NCBI GenBank assembly: GCA_026874595.1
Contig: JAPPUL010000073.1
Coordinates: forward strand, 333,973 to 397,972
DNA length: 64,000 nt
Direction: 5' to 3'
Source of the DNA: Sipunculus nudus
Taxonomy: Eukaryota; Annelida; Sipuncula; Golfingiida; Sipunculidae
The translations under genes and the position numbers were made by a program. A model generated the notes under the pieces. It was given only the letters and a program-made list of their open reading frames with translations, was not told the origin of the DNA and ran no database searches. Positions 34,703 to 41,726 of this stretch are shown here, one piece after another (position 1 is the stretch's first letter; each line of letters begins with the position of its first letter).

Positions 34703-34860
34703 TCTCTTCTTAAAGTCTCTAAAAAACTTCACCCATTCATCATTATACTTTTTAGCATTTTTTTGGTGACTTTTTCATCCCCACCAGCTCAATAATCTAG
34801 GATCGTCAATATTAATAAACTTTTCTACTTTATATTGATAAGGCTTTAGGATAAATAAAA
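34703..34860 (-). pseudogene. Fossil remnant of another toxin tip
   Basis: On the minus strand two overlapping frames encode YQYKVEKFINIDDPRLLSWW and then KNAKKYNDEWVKFFRDFKKR, with a stop and a frame change between them. This pattern of a DPR-x-SWW block followed by a YNxEWxxFF block resembles the C-terminal part of nuclease-type polymorphic toxin tips. The piece is truncated at both sides, lacks a core end and a start, and abuts the core repeat at 34697. It looks like the leftover of a tip overwritten by recombination. Confidence 0.5.
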
Positions 34861-34879
34861 CTTACAATAGCAATAAATA

Positions 34880-35359
34880 CTAATTCTCTTTATCACAATG
34901 TAAGTTAAAATTCTCAATCATGAATTCTAATCTAGATTGTAACATTTCTGCAAACTTTTTTGTAGGAGAGGTATTAACTGGAATTAACCCATTAGTTGGT
35001 TTATTAGACAAAACAGCATCAACCCACTCCTCCATAGCGCCTATATATCCTTCTAATGCACAATCTGCAGTAGTAAAATTTCTAGTGTCAATATAAGCGG
35101 GTGGAATATCTCCTACAACTACCCAAACTGTGTTATCAGCATCAACGGTCCTAGGATTAATCTTAAATAAAAATACGCCAACTATTGCACCCCATTCTTT
35201 TGCTAAATATCCTCTTTTTATACTATTACACCACTTATGAGACTTAATAAAATTACTTGCTTCTTTAGCTAAATCTAATAGCATTTTAGCATCTTCAGTC
35301 CTATAAACCTCTCTTATTTTACTTATTTCAACCATATTGTTTAGCTCTATTGTATACAA
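34880..35359 (-). CDS. Putative immunity protein for the HNH tip
   Basis: 159 residues, cytoplasmic, no signal peptide. The core reads WGAIVGVFLFKINPRTVDAD, TVWVVVGDIPPAYI, and ALEGYIGAMEEWVDAVLSN, with a compact alpha/beta pattern common among immunity proteins; I do not recognise a named family. It follows the HNH-type tip by 27 bases on the same strand. A possible alternative start is the ATG nine codons in (MVEISKIREV). The role is inferred from its place in the array. Confidence 0.55.
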   Translation of the reverse strand: MYTIELNNMVEISKIREVYRTEDAKMLLDLAKEASNFIKSHKWCNSIKRGYLAKEWGAIVGVFLFKINPRTVDADNTVWVVVGDIPPAYIDTRNFTTADCALEGYIGAMEEWVDAVLSNKPTNGLIPVNTSPTKKFAEMLQSRLEFMIENFNLHCDKEN

Positions 35360-35386
35360 AACTATAATATTATTTTTGTTTATTTC

Positions 35387-35998
35387 TTACTTCAGTTTAT
35401 ATCTTCGTTTTCCCCATCGTTTAAAATCTCCTCTCTCTTTATGTTCCTTAATATGCTCATCACGAGGTTTAGGTTCAATATTATCAATCGTATCTTTTCC
35501 ACCATCTGCAAGTGGTTTTTTATGACTAACATCTTGGTTTTTTCCAGTTTTAGAATCCTTTGGCCATTTTTTATTATGCTTTTTTTCCCATTGACTTCTA
35601 AGGGTCTTTGAACTTTTTCTTTTTGCTTTAGTGCCCTTATCAAGCTTTTTAAATGTATCAATGGCCTTGCCAGCTTTTTTAGCTTTACCAGCCGACATCT
35701 CCCATAATATATCTTCCGCTGCCTCCTCATATTCTCCCGCCTCTATAAGTTTCATTGGCTCTACAGGATCAAAGAATATCGTCTCCAAAGCATCATCAAC
35801 AAAGTCCATCACTTCGTCAAAAAGTGAGGGGTGCTCTCCTGACCAGTCACCTCGTCTGTGCTCATAATCCTCTTTAAAGTCATCAGGATGAGGCATAAGC
35901 CCTGTCGGATCCGTGTAGCCAAGAGGATTCTGATATCCATACGCATACGGATTTAAGTTATATGAACTATATATACCTCCATTCGGACTGCCCGCCAT
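35387..35998 (-). CDS. Displaced Rhs tip with C-terminal HNH nuclease domain
   Basis: 203 residues from an ATG inside the core end. The sequence is [20 protein letters not shown] then [11 protein letters not shown], a more diverged core end than in the other copies. A pre-toxin region with Asp/Glu-rich helices follows ([20 protein letters not shown]), then [20 protein letters not shown], a segment shared with the EndoU-like tip. The end is an HNH domain: [20 protein letters not shown], then [19 protein letters not shown], with the histidines and asparagine of the beta-beta-alpha metal site. It would be a DNase. Only 26 or so core residues remain, so it is likely a silent cassette. Confidence 0.75.
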   Translation of the reverse strand: MAGSPNGGIYSSYNLNPYAYGYQNPLGYTDPTGLMPHPDDFKEDYEHRRGDWSGEHPSLFDEVMDFVDDALETIFFDPVEPMKLIEAGEYEEAAEDILWEMSAGKAKKAGKAIDTFKKLDKGTKAKRKSSKTLRSQWEKKHNKKWPKDSKTGKNQDVSHKKPLADGGKDTIDNIEPKPRDEHIKEHKERGDFKRWGKRRYKLK

Positions 35999-36022
35999 AT
36001 AAGAATTAAGTAAGTAATGTTT

Positions 36023-36310
36023 TTAATCTTTATTCCCCTCATCTTTGAAATCATGTAATGGTTGATTAGAACATACTTCACAAGTTTTAGAAACTTCAGG
36101 TTCTTTCTTTTGCATTTCTTGCCATAATTCCTCTAAAACACCAGCCTTAAAGAATTTTAATCTTTCATGGTTAATATCTAAACATAATCCTTCTGCAATA
36201 TCTTTTTCATAAAGAGGACAATACCACTTAGTATCTTCTACCATCTCCACATCTTCATATTCTTTCTTTATTATTTTGTTCTTATACCTTTTAAAGATTA
36301 CCTTACACAT
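36023..36310 (-). CDS. Putative immunity protein for the DUF4258-like tip, cysteine-rich
   Basis: 95 residues. It has a CPLYEKDIAEGLC segment and a C-terminal CEVCSN pair, suggesting a bound metal or disulphide. No signal peptide is visible, so a cytoplasmic location is likely. It follows the DUF4258-like tip by two bases on the same strand, the standard toxin-then-immunity order. The short WYCPLYEKDIAEGLCLDI block is reminiscent of small zinc-binding proteins that note CP..k.I....C. The function is inferred from context. Confidence 0.5.
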   Translation of the reverse strand: MCKVIFKRYKNKIIKKEYEDVEMVEDTKWYCPLYEKDIAEGLCLDINHERLKFFKAGVLEELWQEMQKKEPEVSKTCEVCSNQPLHDFKDEGNKD

Positions 36311-36312
36311 AA

Positions 36313-36909
36313 TTATTTTACTCCTGCATCTTTCAAAACCTGTTTTACGGTCGAGTCAAAGTATTTATTACTATATGTTGTTACTACTTTGCCTCCCTTC
36401 TCTAATACTACAGCACCTTCTCTAGTTAGATAATACCTATTGCCACTTGCTTGATTTAACACAACAGATGGCTTTCTAACAATCTTATTAACAAGCTCTT
36501 TAGTCATACCACGTTCTGCTAACCTCTGTAAACCATGCCTTGTATAACCAACAACATTACCGGGTTTAGTTTTTACAACTGTCCCTAGCTTGCCATAAGT
36601 ATGCCCTATCTTTGTTCTAGATAATAAAGGACCTATCTTATCACCAAGCAAACGACCAAGTCTTGAAGCACCTCTAACAATTACAGGAGTTGCTCGTATA
36701 ATAGCTACAGTAATTCCAATACCAGCAGCTAAAGCAAAGACAACAGCCTCACCATCAGGATCTACATACTTTACAGGATTGTGATGTGCATACGCATATG
36801 GATTTAGGTTAAGACTATTATATACTCCTCCATTTGGACTGCCACTAAGGTAATCTTCAAATATCGGGTCTGGACTAACCCATAAACTGCCCTTCGGATC
36901 GTAGTACCT
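36313..36909 (-). CDS. Displaced Rhs tip with DUF4258-like RNase-type domain
   Basis: An open frame of 199 codons without its own 5' start. The core end RYYDPKGSLWVSPDP...NPVKYVDPDGE is followed by a hydrophobic stretch (AVVFALAAGIGITVAIIRAT), a possible membrane-crossing segment. The C-terminal domain reads GYTRHGLQRLAERGMTKELV, then YYLTREGAVVLEKGGKVVTT and YSNKYFD. The H-x4-R...RG layout and the strand pair VVLEKGGKVVTTYS fit DUF4258 and related BECR-type RNase folds. An internal ATG at 36651 would skip the hydrophobic part. Likely a silent cassette; the immunity gene overlaps its end region. Confidence 0.6.
   Translation of the reverse strand, partial: RYYDPKGSLWVSPDPIFEDYLSGSPNGGVYNSLNLNPYAYAHHNPVKYVDPDGEAVVFALAAGIGITVAIIRATPVIVRGASRLGRLLGDKIGPLLSRTKIGHTYGKLGTVVKTKPGNVVGYTRHGLQRLAERGMTKELVNKIVRKPSVVLNQASGNRYYLTREGAVVLEKGGKVVTTYSNKYFDSTVKQVLKDAGVK
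36753..36909 (-). repeat. Rhs core-end repeat before the DUF4258-like tip
   Basis: Copy of the core end extending to RYYDP. At 36910 it meets a fragment that matches the neighbouring tip around 37325-37350, a recombination scar. Confidence 0.9.
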
Positions 36910-36947
36910 TTAATCTCATCCCAGCTTAGGGAGCCCTTATATAAAAG

Positions 36948-37217
36948 CTAGTCTGACCAACGCTTTATAGCCTCATCTAAAAGACCTTCATCCCAAAGCA
37001 CTGCACCATCGCTAAAGTATTTTTCTACTATTACTTCTTGGAAACCTTCATCGCTTCCATCAGGCTCATCGGCAAATTCTATTTCCCATATTTCGCCAGG
37101 AATAAGGACAGTTACCATTATTGCATACTCTGTAGAGTGATATAATGTATAATGAATATCATGTTTCTCCAGGTTAGTGAGGAAATTAAGTAGTTTTCTA
37201 TATATGTTATTTTTCAC
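36948..37217 (-). CDS. Putative immunity protein for the unknown tip at 37214-37852
   Basis: 89 residues, acidic. It begins at a GTG that overlaps the stop of the tip (GTGA), indicating translational coupling. LNFLTNLEKHDIHYTLYHST and VTVLIPGEIWEIEFADEPDG, EVIVEKYFSDG fit a small alpha/beta immunity protein of the kind that binds nuclease toxins. No membrane segment is visible. Family not recognised; the role follows from overlap and order. Confidence 0.6.
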   Translation of the reverse strand: MKNNIYRKLLNFLTNLEKHDIHYTLYHSTEYAIMVTVLIPGEIWEIEFADEPDGSDEGFQEVIVEKYFSDGAVLWDEGLLDEAIKRWSD

Positions 37218-37852
37218 CTCTTCTTATCAAACCTACCTTCTATTAAAAGTTTCTTAAAGGTTCTATAACCTTTCTTATTCTTTTTTGCCCCTTCTACAAT
37301 TTCTCCCCAGGTTAGGTCTTGTATATCATCCCAGCTTGGGGAGCCCTTATCAAGTGGAGCCTTTCTTATTTGTCCTTGTTTTCCTTTCATTATTTCACCC
37401 ACTTTCGCATCTGGATAGTATCTCCCTAACTTCTTACGGGCCTGTTTACCACCTTTAATAACCTTCTCTACTATTCTCTTAACTTCTTTAGTGCCTTTAT
37501 TGCTAAACTCAGTACCTAAAGCTAGATCACTTAAAGCCTCTGCTTTATCCCAAAGTGAGGCATTTTCATCAAAAAGGGTATGCAGATCTCCGGCAACGTC
37601 AGCTAATTCATCTAATCCTGCCTTCTTAAGGTTTTTCCATGTTAGTTTCCCTTCTTTTTTATAAACCTTATGCACTCTTTTAATCAGCTTACCGACTCTA
37701 ACAGCAGGGCCAATTGGAGCTTCTCCGCTTGGATCCGTGTATCTAAGCGGATTGTGATGTGTATACGCATATGGGTTTAAATTAAGACTATTATATACTC
37801 CTCCATTTGGACTGCCACTAAGGTAATCTTCAAATATCGGGTCAGGGCTTTG
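37214..37852 (-). CDS. Displaced Rhs tip with unrecognised C-terminal domain
   Basis: An open frame of 213 codons without its own 5' start. It starts in the core end (SPDPIFEDYLSGSPNGGVYN...HHNPLRYTDPSGE), passes through a basic pre-toxin region with an internal GTG at 37675, and ends in a domain with KLGRYYPDAKVGEIMKGKQG and WDDIQDLTWGEIVEGAKKN and GYRTFKKLLIEGRFDK. I recognise no toxin family. The high Lys/Arg content and a Trp-Asp pair are compatible with a nuclease. The overlapping downstream gene argues that this is a toxin-immunity unit. Probably a silent cassette. Confidence 0.6.
   Translation of the reverse strand, partial: QSPDPIFEDYLSGSPNGGVYNSLNLNPYAYTHHNPLRYTDPSGEAPIGPAVRVGKLIKRVHKVYKKEGKLTWKNLKKAGLDELADVAGDLHTLFDENASLWDKAEALSDLALGTEFSNKGTKEVKRIVEKVIKGGKQARKKLGRYYPDAKVGEIMKGKQGQIRKAPLDKGSPSWDDIQDLTWGEIVEGAKKNKKGYRTFKKLLIEGRFDKKR
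37728..37852 (-). repeat. Rhs core-end repeat before the unknown tip
   Basis: Copy of the core end that stops at SPDP; a TGA precedes it in frame. Slightly diverged (Y-T-H-H and NPLRY). Confidence 0.9.
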
Positions 37853-37902
37853 TCATAAAGATTAAGCACTAGCAGCCTAAAAAAATAATAAAACCAAGTA
37901 GC

Positions 37903-38457
37903 TTAAGTTAGTGGATGACCCCAACCGCCTGGCGGAGTCATACCATGAAGGATCATTGTTAATCTAATTTCAACAAGTCCTGAGCCAGGCAACCCATCTG
38001 CTGGCAAACTCTTTGCCTCTTCAACACTACAAGGTATTTCATACTCATCCATCCGAAACTCATCCTCATCATAAATCCTTTTATAGCCTTTATTATCTAC
38101 AGTGTCAACATACCCAAATATAGGAAATGGCCACTTTGTCCTATCCCAATCTTTACTACTCCCAATAACGGGCCACTTTCTTTCATAAAGGTCAAGATCT
38201 CCAAACATAGCAAGATAAATAGCATCCTCTAACTTATAACTCAAAACCTCTTCAAGACTTGGTACTTTATCCCTTTTAGGGCCAAAGAAATAACCAAAAA
38301 CATCCTCCCTCTTAGACATACGAGTAATTAAACCAACTGCATAACCATCTTCTCCATAAGACCAAGTATCTTTATCTTCTTTTAACAAATCAAAATTACG
38401 TAATGTAACTGCAAACCAATCTCCTTCTTTGTAATGAGCTTTCTTTCTTCTTCCCAT
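37903..38457 (-). CDS. Imm26-family immunity protein, copy 1
   Basis: 184 residues, the longest of three tandem paralogs. The layout fits the Imm26 family: HYKEGDWFAVTLRN at the start, YAVGLITRMSKREDVFGYFF, FGDLDLYERKWPVIG, WDRTKWPFPIFGYV and a final GSGLVEIRLTMILHG. It carries a four-residue insertion near residue 25 (LLKEDKDTW) absent from the other two copies. AAGGAGATAAATT lies just before the ATG. No signal peptide, so cytoplasmic. No adjacent toxin tip is obviously its partner; it lies between the EndoU-like and unknown tips. Confidence 0.75.
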   Translation of the reverse strand: MGRRKKAHYKEGDWFAVTLRNFDLLKEDKDTWSYGEDGYAVGLITRMSKREDVFGYFFGPKRDKVPSLEEVLSYKLEDAIYLAMFGDLDLYERKWPVIGSSKDWDRTKWPFPIFGYVDTVDNKGYKRIYDEDEFRMDEYEIPCSVEEAKSLPADGLPGSGLVEIRLTMILHGMTPPGGWGHPLT

Positions 38458-38473
38458 AATTTATCTCCTTAGC

Positions 38474-39016
38474 TTAAGTTAGTGCATGCTCCCAACCGCC
38501 TGGCGGAGTCATACCATGAAGGATCATTGTTAATCTAATTTCAACAAGTCCTGAGCCAGGTACCCCATCTGCTGGCAAACTCTTTGCCTCTTCAACACTA
38601 CAAGGTATTTCATACTCATCCATCCCAAGCTCATCCTCATCATAAATCCTTTTATAGCCTTTATTCTCTACAGTGTCAACATACCCAAATATAGGGAATG
38701 GCCACTTTGTCCTATCCCAAGCCGGACTACTACCAATAACGGGCCACTTTCTTTCATAAAGGTCAAGATCTCCAAATATAGCAAGATAAATAGCATCCTC
38801 TAACTTATAACTCAAAACCTCTTCAAGACTTGGTACCTTATCCCTTTTAGGGCCAAAGAAATAACCAAAAACATCCTCCCTCTTAGACATACGAGTAATT
38901 AAACCAACTGCATAACCATCTTCTCCATAAGATTCATCATCTAATGAATCTGAATTACGTAATGTAACGGCAAAGTAGTCTCCTTCTTTATAATGAGCTT
39001 TCTTTCTTCTTCCCAT
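38474..39016 (-). CDS. Imm26-family immunity protein, copy 2
   Basis: 180 residues, very similar to copies 1 and 3. Differences cluster at a few places: EGDYFAV rather than EGDWFAV, SSPAWDRT rather than SSKDWDRT, DELGMDEY rather than DEFRMDEY and a GWEHALT end. Such scattered changes suggest relaxed or diversifying selection after duplication. It has the same AAGGAGATAAATT leader and a 16-base spacer to copy 1. It may protect against the same or a variant toxin. Confidence 0.75.
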   Translation of the reverse strand: MGRRKKAHYKEGDYFAVTLRNSDSLDDESYGEDGYAVGLITRMSKREDVFGYFFGPKRDKVPSLEEVLSYKLEDAIYLAIFGDLDLYERKWPVIGSSPAWDRTKWPFPIFGYVDTVENKGYKRIYDEDELGMDEYEIPCSVEEAKSLPADGVPGSGLVEIRLTMILHGMTPPGGWEHALT

Positions 39017-39032
39017 AATTTATCTCCTTAGC

Positions 39033-39575
39033 TTAAGTTAGTGGATGACCCCAACCGCCTGGCGGAGTCATACCATGAAGGATCATTGTTAATACAATTT
39101 CAACTGCTCCTGAGCCATCTAACCCATCTTCTGGTAAACTCTTTGCCTCTTCAACACTACAAGGTATTTCATACTCATCCATCCGAAACTCATCCTCATC
39201 ATAAATCCTTTTATAGCCTTTATTATCTACAGTGTCAACATACCCAAATATAGGAAATGGCCACTTTGTCCTATCCCAATCTTTACTACTCCCAATAACG
39301 GGCCACTTTCTTTCATAAAGGTCAAGATCTCCAAACATAGCAAGATAAATAGCATCCTCTAACTTATAACTCAAAACCTCTTCAAGACTTGGTACTTTAT
39401 CCCTTTTAGGGCCAAAGAAATAACCAAAAACATCCTCCCTCTTAGACATACGAGTAATTAAACCAACTGCATAACCATCTTCTCCATAAGATTCATCATC
39501 TAATGAATCTGGATTACGTAATGTAACGGCAAACCAATCTCCTTCTTTGTAATGAGCTTTCTTTCTTCTTCCCAT
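39033..39575 (-). CDS. Imm26-family immunity protein, copy 3 (array-proximal)
   Basis: 180 residues, first of the three in transcription order, with the EGDWFAVTLRN start. Near the end it has LPEDGLDGSGAVEIVLTMI where the others have LPADG...GLVEIRLTM, the version closest to the wider family. The leader is AAGGAGATAAGTT. It follows the putative EndoU immunity gene by 52 bases on the same strand and could be read from the same transcript. Its cognate toxin tip is not identifiable in the window. Confidence 0.75.
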   Translation of the reverse strand: MGRRKKAHYKEGDWFAVTLRNPDSLDDESYGEDGYAVGLITRMSKREDVFGYFFGPKRDKVPSLEEVLSYKLEDAIYLAMFGDLDLYERKWPVIGSSKDWDRTKWPFPIFGYVDTVDNKGYKRIYDEDEFRMDEYEIPCSVEEAKSLPEDGLDGSGAVEIVLTMILHGMTPPGGWGHPLT

Positions 39576-39626
39576 AACTTATCTCCTTTTTAGTTTAGTT
39601 CTTTTCCTTTTCTCTTTATTGCTTTA

Positions 39627-40073
39627 TCAGGAATACAATTTTATCAATTCCATAATACTTTTCTTTGTAATATTAAGTTCTTCATGGCTATCTATTTTCA
39701 TTTCTTTAAATTTATTAATCATTTTATCAATTCCTTTTGCTATTTCACTAATCACTACTTTATGATCAACAATCCATATAAGATTACCACCATCTTCTAA
39801 TAACTCAACTTTAAGCTTTTTATTACCACAAGAGTATAAATGCATCTCGTAAGGCCCATCCATAAAAAGAAACTCCATTTTATCAATTTCTTTATTATAA
39901 TATTTTTCTAAATCTATTTCCCACCACTGAATAATTGTTCCACCAAAGTCATACCAAACCTCATCAGGGTAGTAGCGACCTTCATGTTCCCAGTAAATTA
40001 GAAAATTAGGCTCACTACCCCGTAGATGATATCTACGAATTAATTCATCATCAAAATCAATATGTAGTTTCAT
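39627..40073 (-). CDS. Putative immunity protein for the EndoU-like tip
   Basis: 149 residues from the ATG at 40073, which has AGGAG eight bases upstream. The frame is open to 40121, but that would overlap the toxin end without a ribosome site. The protein is acidic with many Trp and Tyr (FLIYWEHEGRYYPDEVWYDF, IIQWWEIDLEKYY), no signal peptide and a helical C-terminus. It starts 17 bases after the EndoU-like tip. Family not recognised; the role is inferred from position. Confidence 0.6.
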   Translation of the reverse strand: MKLHIDFDDELIRRYHLRGSEPNFLIYWEHEGRYYPDEVWYDFGGTIIQWWEIDLEKYYNKEIDKMEFLFMDGPYEMHLYSCGNKKLKVELLEDGGNLIWIVDHKVVISEIAKGIDKMINKFKEMKIDSHEELNITKKSIMELIKLYS

Positions 40074-40089
40074 TAGCTTTACTCCTAAT

Positions 40090-40728
40090 TTATTTATTGA
40101 ATTCTTTTTTTGGATAAGCACTCTTAATAGTATTTTCTTTTTTGTTATACCAATAGTCTATTAGCAACCCTGACTTTTTATCCTTTCCCCTAAATAAGAT
40201 ACTTTCATTTCCATGTTTATCGGTTCTGCTCTTAATTTTCTTTCTATTTCCCCAGCCTGCCTTTACAGCAGCTTTAATTTGTTTTTCATTCATGTTCTCA
40301 GGAAATAAAGAATTTTTAGCTCCTCTCTTTTTAGCAGTTTCACCACCTTTTTTATGTCTATCAAAAATATGTTTAAAGTCAAATTTTGCATTCTTACCTA
40401 ATCTACTTGGTTTAATTCCCTTATCAAGCTTTTTAAATGTATCAATGGCCTTCTTTAGCTTTTTGGCCTTATTAAGCTGTTTTAGAGGATTTATATTAAC
40501 GAGTTCCTCAACAGCTCCTTTCCCAAAAGATTTAATACCTTCTGTAAAAGTATAGTCTCGACCTTCAGATTTTGCATCAAGATAATCAAGTCCAACTTCT
40601 ATCGCACCACCAATTCCTACTGTAACAACTTTCCATACCCATTCTCCACTTGGATCAGTATACTTTACAGGATTGTGATGTGCATACGCATATGGGTTTA
40701 GGTTAAGACTATTATATATCCCTCCCAT
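40090..40728 (-). CDS. Displaced Rhs tip with EndoU-like RNase domain and a different core end
   Basis: 212 residues from the ATG at 40728; the frame is open further to 40821. The upstream part reads WQTDSILAAYLPTGDKERD and NLPGMGGIYNSL, a core-end type unlike the SPDPIFEDYLSG form of the other cassettes, then joins the shared NPYAYAHHNPVKYTDPSG. The C-terminal domain has FDFKHIFDRHKKGG, KNSLFPENMNEKQIKAAVKA and a final KSAYPKKE, matching the HI...RH, K..FP, QI..A..A and AYP pattern of bacterial EndoU-type RNases. [12 protein letters not shown] is shared with the HNH tip. It would act on RNA in the target cytoplasm. Confidence 0.6.
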   Translation of the reverse strand: MGGIYNSLNLNPYAYAHHNPVKYTDPSGEWVWKVVTVGIGGAIEVGLDYLDAKSEGRDYTFTEGIKSFGKGAVEELVNINPLKQLNKAKKLKKAIDTFKKLDKGIKPSRLGKNAKFDFKHIFDRHKKGGETAKKRGAKNSLFPENMNEKQIKAAVKAGWGNRKKIKSRTDKHGNESILFRGKDKKSGLLIDYWYNKKENTIKSAYPKKEFNK

Positions 40729-40839
40729 GCCAGGTAGATTAGAATCACGCTCTTTATCACCCGTAGGTAAGTAAGCAGCAAGTATCGAGTCAGTTTGCCA
40801 TAAAATAGATAAGCCTTTTATCTAAAAAAACTAATCTCT

Positions 40840-41718
40840 TTAAGCCTCTCCCAACTTCCTTAATACCTTTTCATTGTGGGATTTGTATTTTTCGTAAAGT
40901 TCTAAGTAAAATATTTCCATGCTGTTCTGTGTCCCATCTTCTTCTTTTGCCCAACCAGTAGTCATCTCATCTTTAAATGACTTCATTGCCCTTTCTATAG
41001 TACAGTCAAATACTTTTTCTATAAAGTCTCTACTACCTGTAATAACAGAATAATCATAAGCATATAATATTACAAATGAATAATCTTTAGGAAAGATAGC
41101 ATAGTCTAATATATGATAGTTATATTCAGAGTCAAAATTAGATATATCTTCTTCAGTTATTTCTAGTTCAAAATAAAGATCTGGTATATATTCCTCCTTC
41201 ATTTCTTGTTCAACAATAGGGAATAATATACTGGATAAAATATAACAACTTTGATAACCTTCTTTTTTTAAGGCTTTTACAAATATAGGAATGTTTATTG
41301 CTGAGTAATCACCTTGTGTTACTGTTTTTACTAGCTTAGCGGACTTATATAAAGACTCAGGTTGACCAGGTTTTACTCGCTGGGGGAATAGACTTCCTAG
41401 CAGCTTAAATGCCTTTTTAGCATTATTAGCAACACCCTCTCCAATAAGTGAAAGCAAAGATTTCGTTATATCTTTTCGATCATATTGCTCATAGGAATCA
41501 TCATCTTTTATTTCTTCATAAGAATAATTATTTTCACTATTATCTTCATCATCCTCACCATATGGAAAGAATGGATTCTCACCCATAAGAATAGCAACCC
41601 AATTCATTCTTTCTAAGTAAGTCATATCTAAGTCCATGTTATCATATTTATCATTTTGAATAATCTCTGATAATTTAATTTGAAATTCTTTTATTCTTTC
41701 TAAGTCAATAAGTTTCAT
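40840..41718 (-). CDS. Putative immunity protein for the active Rhs tip
   Basis: 292 residues from the ATG at 41718, with AGGGG five bases upstream (a GTG two codons earlier is possible). It lies directly after the giant Rhs stop codon, the canonical place for the cognate immunity gene. An N-terminal domain (IKEFQIKLSEIIQND, MTYLERMNWVAILMG) is joined by an acidic Asp/Glu/Tyr linker to a C-terminal domain (LYFELEITEEDISNF, VILYAYDYSVITGSRDFIEK). It is larger than usual immunity proteins, perhaps a two-domain fusion. No signal peptide. Family not recognised. Confidence 0.6.
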   Translation of the reverse strand: MKLIDLERIKEFQIKLSEIIQNDKYDNMDLDMTYLERMNWVAILMGENPFFPYGEDDEDNSENNYSYEEIKDDDSYEQYDRKDITKSLLSLIGEGVANNAKKAFKLLGSLFPQRVKPGQPESLYKSAKLVKTVTQGDYSAINIPIFVKALKKEGYQSCYILSSILFPIVEQEMKEEYIPDLYFELEITEEDISNFDSEYNYHILDYAIFPKDYSFVILYAYDYSVITGSRDFIEKVFDCTIERAMKSFKDEMTTGWAKEEDGTQNSMEIFYLELYEKYKSHNEKVLRKLGEA

Positions 41719-41726
41719 AATCACCC

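Larger units (their letters stand above)
37903..39591 (-). repeat. Tandem triplication of a 559-bp Imm26 unit
   Basis: Start codons are exactly 559 bases apart (39575, 39016, 38457). Gene plus ribosome site and 16-base spacer is repeated almost unchanged at the DNA level. Confidence 0.92.

Noticed and set aside
35392-35730. 112-residue open frame overlapping the HNH tip
   Set aside because: It is another frame of the same DNA; the frame with core end and HNH motif is the real one.
37903-39591. Assembly duplication error for the Imm26 triplication
   Set aside because: The copies differ in sequence and length (copy 1 has an insertion, copy 2 several substitutions), so they are real diverged copies.
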